Below are positions 6,481 through 12,208 of a stretch of DNA of 12,208 nt, in pieces (within the stretch, counting starts at the first letter, position 1; every line of letters begins with the position of its first letter). The notes under the pieces are model-generated. The model worked only from the letters and a program-made list of their open reading frames with translations, was not told the origin of the DNA and did not search any database. The stretch covers positions 1 through 12,208 of the forward strand of contig CAKTVK010000056.1 of NCBI GenBank assembly GCA_934623455.1, given 5' to 3'. Made by a program: the position numbers and the translations under genes. Source of the DNA: an uncultured Eggerthellaceae bacterium (GTDB taxonomy: Bacteria > Actinomycetota > Coriobacteriia > Coriobacteriales > Eggerthellaceae).

Positions 6481-7896
6481 TCAGAGGTCGAGTCGTTGCG
6501 GTATAGGGTCGGTGCATTTTTCATCGATGTTTCCATCATACACGTAATGCTGCGTTTCTTTGCCCACAGTTCCCGCAACAAGAAATACCAAGATAATATT
6601 CGGCAGCGCCATAAGCGCATTGGTGATATCGGTGGCCGTCCAAGCAACATCGCCCACGCCCATGCCGCCCAGGAAGCCCATCAGCAGGTACAGCACAATA
6701 TAGCACGGCACCCACTTGTGTCCGAACAAATACGTAACCACACGGTCGCCGTAATAGCTCCAGCCGATAATCGTGGAATAAGCGAAGCACAGAATGCCCA
6801 GCATAAGCACGGGTTTGCCCACATACGGAATGGTGCCGAACACCTCGTTTGCCAACGTGGTGCCATCCACCACCGCGCCCGATGCCATAATCTCTGGATG
6901 CGCCACCAGTGTGCTTACCATGACCAGGGCGCTTAACAGGCAAATGACCACCGTGCACCAAAACGCGCCTGTCATAGCCACCAATGCCTGACGAGCCGGA
7001 TTCTTGGAAGCCGCCGCCGCAGAAACAATCGGCGCCGTTCCCAAACCGCTTTCGTTGGAGAACAAACCGCGTGCGCAGCCAAACTGCAGCGCCGTAACAA
7101 TGCCGCTGCCAACCGCGCCGCCAAACGCAGCACGCGGCGTAAACGCGCACTCGAAAACAAGGGAAATCGTCTCGCCTAGAAACGACGCATTCGTTATTAA
7201 GATGTACAAGCAGCCCAGAATGTAAGCGCCGCCCATAAACGGCACAAGCTTCGTGCAAATGCCGGAAATGTTCTTCAGGCCGCCCACCACAATCAGTGCA
7301 GCAGACCCAATGATCACAAATGTCACCACAGCTTTAGAAACATCGAAGTTCGCAGAAATTACGCTGGTCATCGCGCTGGTTTGCACCGCAGAGCCAATAC
7401 CGAAAATCGTGAAGCACGCAAAAACGCTGAACCAAATAGCGGCAAATTTCGCCCACCAAGGAACGCTGCCATCGGGGCGCTTGAAACGCTGCTCCCACAC
7501 ATGCATGGCGCCGCCCATCATCTCGCCCTTCGAGTCCATGGTGCGATGCTTCATGGAAATGAACACTTCCGTGTACTTTGTGGCCATGCCCAAAACGCCC
7601 GTGAGCCACATCCATAAAACAGCGCCCGGACCGCCCGACAAGACCGCCGTGGCAACGCCCACAATAGAGCCGGTTCCCAGCGTAGAGGCAAGCGAAGTCA
7701 CCATCGCGCCAAAGTTCGTTATATCGCCTTTTGCCTGGTCATCAGAAGAAATAGAAAGCTTTAGGGCAAGCGGCAGCTTCCGCTGAATGCCCTTCGTGCG
7801 AATGGTGGTATACACATGGCACACCAGCAAAAGCACGATCATCGGCGGGCCCCACACAAAGGCATCCACCGCGTCCAAAGCGGATACAAAATCCAT
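6481..7896 (-). CDS. sodium:alanine/glycine symporter, AGCS family
   Basis: Integral membrane protein of 471 aa, typical for the AGCS family, which takes up alanine or glycine with Na+ (some members use H+). Seen directly: about ten hydrophobic segments, the family block GAMVTSLASTLGTGSIVGVA (63-82), GGPGAVLWMW (88-97), TKYTEV (106-111), and the conserved GCARGLFSNESGLGTAPI (273-290). The ATG at 7896 is preceded by GAGAGG 7 nt upstream. The C-terminus is polar (GNIDEKCTDPIPQRLDL). It lies between rseP and ispG with a 149-bp leader and a 137-bp gap to ispG, so it probably has its own transcription signals. It has no obvious link to isoprenoid or lipid synthesis. Alanine or glycine uptake is the best guess; the exact substrate cannot be read. 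Confidence 0.93.
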   Translation of the reverse strand: MDFVSALDAVDAFVWGPPMIVLLLVCHVYTTIRTKGIQRKLPLALKLSISSDDQAKGDITNFGAMVTSLASTLGTGSIVGVATAVLSGGPGAVLWMWLTGVLGMATKYTEVFISMKHRTMDSKGEMMGGAMHVWEQRFKRPDGSVPWWAKFAAIWFSVFACFTIFGIGSAVQTSAMTSVISANFDVSKAVVTFVIIGSAALIVVGGLKNISGICTKLVPFMGGAYILGCLYILITNASFLGETISLVFECAFTPRAAFGGAVGSGIVTALQFGCARGLFSNESGLGTAPIVSAAAASKNPARQALVAMTGAFWCTVVICLLSALVMVSTLVAHPEIMASGAVVDGTTLANEVFGTIPYVGKPVLMLGILCFAYSTIIGWSYYGDRVVTYLFGHKWVPCYIVLYLLMGFLGGMGVGDVAWTATDITNALMALPNIILVFLVAGTVGKETQHYVYDGNIDEKCTDPIPQRLDL

Positions 7897-8045
7897 CTAT
7901 AAGCCTCTCAACTGCGCTTTCTTGCGTTTTACACGCATGCGCATACAGGGCGCAAATGCACCCCTAAATTAGTCGAACCTGACTATTTTACTCCAGTTTA
8001 AGGCTCATCCAGAAAAACACACTAATGCATCCGCCATCGGCGCAG

Positions 8046-9161
8046 CTATTGACTCCAGAAGCCATCGAAGATGCGCATGACATCTTGCCCGATCATCACC
8101 ACGCACAGCACCAGAATAAAGCACATACCAAGCGACGTGATAACGTTCAGCGCGCGCTCCGACGCAAGGCGGCGCGTGATGCGCTGATAGATTTCAATAA
8201 CGAAGCGGCCACCATCAAGCGGGGTAATAGGCAGCAGGTTCATTAGACCCAAAGAGACAGAAATCATACCCGTGAACAGCAAAAACGTTTCAAATCCTTG
8301 CTCGGCAGCTGTTTTGGAGATAATCGCAATGCCCACAATCGAAGACGACTGCGACACGGTTTCCGCCACCGTTGCCGGGTTGAACAAGTTCAAGATAGCC
8401 TGCGCAACCATCACAATGTAGTTGAATCCCACGGCAATGGACTGCAACGGGTTCAGCGTACGATGCGTGATTTCACCTGTATCCGTATTCTGAACGTCAA
8501 AGCCCAGAATCGAATACACAACCACGAACGCCAACACAGCAAAAACCAGGTTCACCGCAATGCCCGCCAGCAGAATCACCGAACGTTTCCAAAAAGGAAG
8601 AGAACGGTACTGCTGCTTGTACTCGTGCTCAAACAGGGCTTTTGCGTCTTTACAAGGACGCGGTTGACCTTCTTCGTATGCCACGGGAACGGGAAGCCCC
8701 GCCTTTTCCGCCTTCTTGATTTGCCGACGCGTTGGGCGCACGTCCACCAAACGATACGTGTTGTACTGATCTTTCTTCTTGGGACCCGTCAAGCAGCCCC
8801 ACTCCACCAGCTCGTCTAAAGCCTTGAGCGCTTCGTCGTCGGAAATGCCGCAGTCGCGCGCAATATCTTCCATTTCTGCTGTTCCACGCGCATACATGGC
8901 GGCAAGCGTCATTTGCAAGTACGGGCTCATGGGGCCGGTTTCCATGCCGCACACGCGCGCATAGCCGCCCAACGGCACGCACGTCACGCCAAAACGCGTC
9001 TCACCATGACGAATGCTCAAGCCCGGACCGGGAAAACCCACCATGAACTCGGTCACCCGCACGCCAAATGTACGCGCCGCCAGATAATGCCCGCCCTCGT
9101 GGATGATGACCAGCAACCCCAAAAGAAGCGACACGTATACCAGCATCAGAAGAATATCCAT
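8046..9161 (-). CDS. rseP: M50 site-2 protease, RseP position, with embedded winged-helix-like domain
   Basis: Intramembrane zinc metalloprotease (site-2 protease), 371 aa. The first membrane helix carries HEGGH (21-25) and a later helix carries NLLPITPLDGG (308-318), which supply the zinc ligands and catalytic Glu22. FGVTCVPLGGYARV (57-70) matches the membrane-reentrant loop region, and LPFWKRSVILLAGIAVN (188-204) begins the second membrane segment. Two things are odd. Between residues 75 and 187, a loop that family topology puts in the cytoplasm, sits a winged-helix-like domain (about 79-142: MEDIARDCGISDDEALKALD, then ELVEWGCL and a basic wing). The PDZ domain expected after the second segment is missing, with only about 17 residues between hydrophobic stretches. 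I chose the ATG at 9161 because AAAGGA lies 9 nt upstream; an in-frame GTG at 9179 has no site. It sits between dxr and the symporter, as rseP does in many bacteria. Confidence 0.88.
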   Translation of the reverse strand: MDILLMLVYVSLLLGLLVIIHEGGHYLAARTFGVRVTEFMVGFPGPGLSIRHGETRFGVTCVPLGGYARVCGMETGPMSPYLQMTLAAMYARGTAEMEDIARDCGISDDEALKALDELVEWGCLTGPKKKDQYNTYRLVDVRPTRRQIKKAEKAGLPVPVAYEEGQPRPCKDAKALFEHEYKQQYRSLPFWKRSVILLAGIAVNLVFAVLAFVVVYSILGFDVQNTDTGEITHRTLNPLQSIAVGFNYIVMVAQAILNLFNPATVAETVSQSSSIVGIAIISKTAAEQGFETFLLFTGMISVSLGLMNLLPITPLDGGRFVIEIYQRITRRLASERALNVITSLGMCFILVLCVVMIGQDVMRIFDGFWSQ

Positions 9162-9170
9162 GCAGAAAAA

Positions 9171-9176
9171 TCCTTT
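9171..9176 (-). promoter_or_regulatory. ribosome binding site deciding the site-2 protease start
   Basis: AAAGGA on the minus strand, 9 nt before the ATG at 9161. It lies inside the six extra codons that a GTG start at 9179 would add, which makes that longer start unlikely. Confidence 0.6.
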
Positions 9177-9178
9177 CA

Positions 9179-9205
9179 CCAGGTTTCTATTAGAATTCTA
9201 CCTGG
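9179..9205. repeat. imperfect inverted repeat between dxr and rseP
   Basis: CCAGGT (9179-9184) pairs with ACCTGG (9200-9205), enclosing TTCTA-T-TAGAA with a 4-nt asymmetric bulge. It lies directly upstream of the rseP ribosome site. No T-tract follows on the minus strand, so an mRNA structure affecting rseP translation or stability is more likely than a terminator. Confidence 0.35.
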
Positions 9206-9261
9206 GGAAACTTTGTAAAGAGCGCGGTCTTGAAAAAATCCAGCGGAACACAACAAAGCCG

Positions 9262-10416
9262 CTACAGCCCCAACACATGCCGCGCCTGAGCGCGCGCCCA
9301 TGCGTCTACTTCCTCAAGCTGCTCAAGCGACTCCACCGCCTGCGCCTGATGCGCCTCCATAACCGACTCAACACAATCGGCAATGCCCAAATACGAGCAT
9401 TGCTCGCCCAAAAACGCCGCCACCGCAATCTCATTCGCAGCATTCATCGCGCACGGCAGCGTACCGCCCACCGTACCCGCATGGCGAGCAAGCGCCAAGC
9501 AGCGGAACGTTTTTTCATCGGGTGCTGCGAACTCAAGCGACCCCAGCGTACGGAAATCAAGCGGCTGAACAGGAGCTTCCCAGCGATCGGGAAACGATAA
9601 CGCAAATTGGATGGGGATACGCATGTCCGTTGTTCCCAAGTGCGCCTTAACGCTTCCATCGGTGAACTCGACCATGGAATGAATGGCGCTTTGCGGCTGC
9701 ACCACCACTTCAATCTTATCGTACGGCATATTGAACAAATGATGCGCCTCAATAACTTCCAGTCCCTTGTTCATCAGGGTCGAAGAATCAATGCTTATCT
9801 TTGCACCCATATTCCACGTAGGGTGCGCAAGCGCCTGAGCAGGAGTAACGTCCTTCAACTCCGCCGCTGTCTTACCGCGAAACGGTCCGCCCGATGCTGT
9901 GACCCACAGCTTTGCGACTTCCTTAGGATTCTCGCCCAAAAGGCACTGATAGATTGCACCGTGCTCTGAGTCAATCGGCATAAGCGCGCCCGCGCGTCCC
10001 GCGCGCGCATCAAGCTGGGCGGCCATGGGCATAATCAAATCGCCGCCCACCACCAGCGACTCCTTATTTGCCAGCGCCAAAACCTTGCCCGCACGCAGCG
10101 TTTCGTAGCTCACGCGCAAACCTGCGGCTCCCACCAGGGAATTCACCACAACGTCAACGTCATCGGCTTGAATCAAACCCAAAACCGCCTGGAAGCCAAA
10201 ACGGCAACCTTCGGGCGCATCTGCGCTGCCCACTAAGTCATCGCGGCCAATCGCACAGTTTTTGACGCCAAATTCTTTCGCCTGAGCAGCTAAAACACCC
10301 GCACGACCGCCCACAGCCAACGCAGTGACTTTTAGCTTATCTGCATGCTGGCGACACACATCAAGCGTTTGCGTTCCAATAGAGCCCGAAGATCCTAAAA
10401 CAGCGATTCGTTTCAT
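9262..10416 (-). CDS. dxr: 1-deoxy-D-xylulose 5-phosphate reductoisomerase
   Basis: Cytoplasmic enzyme of the committed MEP-pathway step, rearranging and reducing DXP to 2-C-methylerythritol 4-phosphate with NADPH and a divalent metal. The 384-aa length is typical. Seen: NADPH-binding GSSGSIGTQTLDV (8-20), ALANKESLVVGG (114-125), metal ligands Asp149 and Glu151 in PIDSEHGAIYQCL, TASGGPF (173-179), HPTWNMGAKISIDSSTLMNK (198-217) followed by the third metal ligand Glu220, and PQSAIHSMVEF (241-251). All catalytic positions are intact. The ATG at 10416 follows AAGAAGG, and the gap from cdsA is only 9 nt, so the two genes are surely co-transcribed. Confidence 0.98.
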   Translation of the reverse strand: MKRIAVLGSSGSIGTQTLDVCRQHADKLKVTALAVGGRAGVLAAQAKEFGVKNCAIGRDDLVGSADAPEGCRFGFQAVLGLIQADDVDVVVNSLVGAAGLRVSYETLRAGKVLALANKESLVVGGDLIMPMAAQLDARAGRAGALMPIDSEHGAIYQCLLGENPKEVAKLWVTASGGPFRGKTAAELKDVTPAQALAHPTWNMGAKISIDSSTLMNKGLEVIEAHHLFNMPYDKIEVVVQPQSAIHSMVEFTDGSVKAHLGTTDMRIPIQFALSFPDRWEAPVQPLDFRTLGSLEFAAPDEKTFRCLALARHAGTVGGTLPCAMNAANEIAVAAFLGEQCSYLGIADCVESVMEAHQAQAVESLEQLEEVDAWARAQARHVLGL

Positions 10417-10425
10417 ATTGCCTTC

Positions 10426-11430
10426 TTAAAACACCACGTTGATACAGCCGCCAAACGTCAAAAGGACAAACGCCACCGCAGCCGCAATGAACATCGAGTC
10501 GGTACGGTCAAGCAAGCCGCCGTGACCAGGCATAATAGTACCCGAGTCCTTTACGCCGGAATTGCGCTTGATGCGGCTTTCCGCAAGGTCACCCAAAACA
10601 CTCATCAGACCGCAAATCAATCCAAAGATAAGCGCCTGCGGCACCGAAATGGTTACACCCGGAACAACAACGAACACGCACCACACCGCCATCGAGGTCA
10701 CAATGCCGGCAACAAAGCCTTCCCAGCTTTTCTTCGGGCTAATGTGCGGCGCCAGCTTATGCTTGCCAATCTTGCTTCCCACCAGGTACGCCATACCGTC
10801 GTTGAGCCACACACTCGCGAAAATCACGAACAGCGCCAACGAGCTATACGGCCACTCCATGGCGGTGTCAATCAGCACAAAGCTCGAGAGCAACAGGCCC
10901 GTGTAGTGAGCGCCAAAGAAGCTCACGCCCACATCGGCAATGCGCGCGCGCAGCCAAAACACGTACCACACCAACAGCGCCAAAAGCAGCAGCAACGACA
11001 CCATCATGCAACCCGCCAAGCCCCATAAATGAGCAGCCGGCGGAAAAGCAACTGCGCCGATAATGCCTAAAACCTCGTTGGGCAATTTCGAGTCTTTGCG
11101 CAGCATGAAGTAGAACTCGCCCGCGCAAATGCCCGCTGTCACCGAAAGCATTACAACTAAACCCCAGCCGCCCAAAACAATGCCAGCCAGCGTCAGCACA
11201 ATGTAGATGAAACCAGTACGCAAACGAACCTGCAGGTCAGAGGCGTTCTTGAAGCGGTTCGGCGTCTTTTTATACGCCGCATCTTTTAAGCGCTCGCCAC
11301 GCGTGGGCTCGGTGCGATCCTGCTCATTCGAGCCATCGTTATAGCGGCTCTGGCGAAACTTGTCGCGAAACGTTCCCGGCTCAGGGTCATGCGGCCATTC
11401 TTGCATGTCGCGGTTATCTTGCTCGGACAT
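10426..11430 (-). CDS. cdsA: phosphatidate cytidylyltransferase (CDP-diacylglycerol synthase)
   Basis: Inner-membrane enzyme that activates phosphatidic acid with CTP to give CDP-diacylglycerol, the precursor of all bacterial phospholipids. The C-terminal half has the full CDS signature: SVLGDLAESRIKR, then SGVKDSGTIMPGHGGLLDR and TDS (about residues 275-312). Around eight hydrophobic segments follow a long hydrophilic N-terminus. This first ~70 residues are rich in Asp, Glu, Arg and Asn, longer than in many CdsA proteins, and should be cytoplasmic. The ATG at 11430 lies 2 nt after the uppS stop, with GGAGG about 12 nt upstream inside uppS, so translation is probably coupled. Order uppS-cdsA-dxr is common in bacteria. 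Confidence 0.97.
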   Translation of the reverse strand: MSEQDNRDMQEWPHDPEPGTFRDKFRQSRYNDGSNEQDRTEPTRGERLKDAAYKKTPNRFKNASDLQVRLRTGFIYIVLTLAGIVLGGWGLVVMLSVTAGICAGEFYFMLRKDSKLPNEVLGIIGAVAFPPAAHLWGLAGCMMVSLLLLLALLVWYVFWLRARIADVGVSFFGAHYTGLLLSSFVLIDTAMEWPYSSLALFVIFASVWLNDGMAYLVGSKIGKHKLAPHISPKKSWEGFVAGIVTSMAVWCVFVVVPGVTISVPQALIFGLICGLMSVLGDLAESRIKRNSGVKDSGTIMPGHGGLLDRTDSMFIAAAVAFVLLTFGGCINVVF

Positions 11431-11432
11431 GA

Positions 11433-12208
11433 CTACTTCACACCTCCGAATCGGCGATCGCGCCCTTGGTACTGAAGCAAAGCACGCAAAAACTCATAGC
11501 GATCGAAATCGGGCCATAAAACATCGGTTACCACAAATTCAGAATAGGCAATCTGCCATAAAAGAAAATTGGAGACACGCATCTCGCCGCTCGTGCGAAT
11601 GAGCAGCTCAGGGTCGGGAATATCATCGGTATAAAGGAATTTCGCGAAGGCCTCTTCGCTGCACTCCAGCTCTTCACCCCGTTCATGCGCTTCCCGCGCT
11701 GCCTGGGCAAAGGCCGCCGCCGCATCCACAATTTCCTTGCGGCCGCCGTAATTCACCGCAACAACCAGCGTCATACCCGAATTGTCTTTCGTGGTCTCCC
11801 ACGCTTGTTTGAACGCATCACGCGTTTTCGGCGGAAGCATAGACAAATCACCGATGGTCTTCACACGCACGTGCTCTTTATGCAGCTCCGCCACTTCGGC
11901 CAACATGGTTTTTGCAAACAAATCCATAAGCCCAATAACTTCTTCGGGCGGGCGCTTCCAGTTCTCAGAGGAGAAGGAATAGATAGTCAAGTATCGAATA
12001 CCCAGATCAGAAGCCATGCGAATAGATTCACGAACAGCCTCGATTCCTGCTTTATGCCCGCTCAACCTATTTTTACCGCGTGCTTTTGCCCAGCGCCCGT
12101 TGCCGTCCATAATCAATGCAACGTGCTTCGGAATACGCTCCAAATCAAGCGCCTTCGGATCAAGACCCTCGGGAGGGCTCGGGTATATGTAGTCCAGTGG
12201 CTTATTCA
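11433..12208 (-). CDS. uppS: undecaprenyl diphosphate synthase (cis-prenyltransferase), start cut by window edge
   Basis: Makes C55 undecaprenyl diphosphate from farnesyl diphosphate and isopentenyl diphosphate, the lipid carrier for peptidoglycan and other wall polymers. Conserved blocks are present: ALIMDGNGRWAKARG with catalytic Asp35, GHKAGIEAVR, YSFSSENWKRPPEEV, VNYGGRKEI and PELLIRTSGEMRVSNFLLWQ, then YSEFVVTDVLWPDF. The frame stays open to the window edge. The last two bases give TG of a likely ATG/GTG/TTG start, whose first base is at 12209, followed by NKPLDYIYPSPPEGLDPKAL. That gives a 258-aa protein with a proline-rich N-terminal extension of about 28 residues before the core. An internal TTG at 12143 is the alternative start, but the upstream residues look coding. 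It is the first gene of the run seen here. Confidence 0.95.
   Translation of the reverse strand, partial: NKPLDYIYPSPPEGLDPKALDLERIPKHVALIMDGNGRWAKARGKNRLSGHKAGIEAVRESIRMASDLGIRYLTIYSFSSENWKRPPEEVIGLMDLFAKTMLAEVAELHKEHVRVKTIGDLSMLPPKTRDAFKQAWETTKDNSGMTLVVAVNYGGRKEIVDAAAAFAQAAREAHERGEELECSEEAFAKFLYTDDIPDPELLIRTSGEMRVSNFLLWQIAYSEFVVTDVLWPDFDRYEFLRALLQYQGRDRRFGGVK

Noticed and set aside
5333..6547. Long plus-strand open frame of 404 codons opposite ispG
   Set aside because: Antisense shadow of ispG running across the intergenic gap into the symporter gene; composition typical of a mirror frame and no recognisable domain.
7253..7786. Plus-strand open frame of 177 codons opposite the symporter gene
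   Set aside because: Lies entirely inside a well-supported AGCS gene on the other strand; no motif or start signal.

Overview
The window looks like part of the chromosome of an actinobacterium of the Coriobacteriia (Eggerthellaceae-like). I infer this from the gene order uppS-cdsA-dxr-rseP-(ispG)-proS on one strand, the MEP isoprenoid route, and G/C-rich third codon positions. The family-level placement rests on memory of gene order, not on a search.

Layout. Positions 1-792 (accessory): an IS200-type single-gene insertion sequence. It has an apparently intact HUH/Tyr1 transposase on the minus strand (114-569), flanked by dense hairpins on both sides. Positions 793-1229: an A+T-richer stretch with no recognisable gene, possibly a decayed reading frame. 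Positions 1230-3142: a two-gene plus-strand type II restriction-modification (RM) cassette. It holds a cytosine-5 DNA methyltransferase with an N-terminal helix-turn-helix, then 2 nt later a protein that is probably the cognate endonuclease. Base composition and codon use differ clearly from the genes to the right, which suggests horizontal acquisition. The cassette ends in a good intrinsic terminator. Positions 3218-3412: an initiator tRNA gene (minus) with its own promoter and terminator, separating the island from the core genome.

Positions 3519-12208: a minus-strand housekeeping run. In transcription order it is uppS (undecaprenyl diphosphate synthase), cdsA (CDP-diacylglycerol synthase), dxr (DXP reductoisomerase), an M50 site-2 protease in the rseP position, a sodium:alanine/glycine (AGCS) symporter, ispG (HMBPP synthase) and proS (prolyl-tRNA synthetase). 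Dxr and IspG make isoprenoid precursors, UppS condenses them into the C55 lipid carrier for wall synthesis, and CdsA feeds phospholipid synthesis. Tight spacing (2 nt uppS/cdsA, 9 nt cdsA/dxr, 4-nt ATGA overlap ispG/proS) indicates co-transcription. The symporter sits between rseP and ispG with larger gaps on both sides and a long perfect inverted repeat just past its stop codon, so it looks like an insertion into an otherwise compact cluster.

The most interesting observation is the site-2 protease. It keeps HEGGH and LDGG but appears to lack the usual PDZ domain. In the loop between the first two membrane segments, predicted to be cytoplasmic, it carries a winged-helix-like domain, suggesting a membrane protease with a built-in DNA- or partner-binding module. 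Other points are the HTH-methyltransferase with a dyad at its own promoter, a U1-G72 initiator tRNA, a dyad over the initiator tRNA -10 box, and a three-way-junction fold at 736-792.
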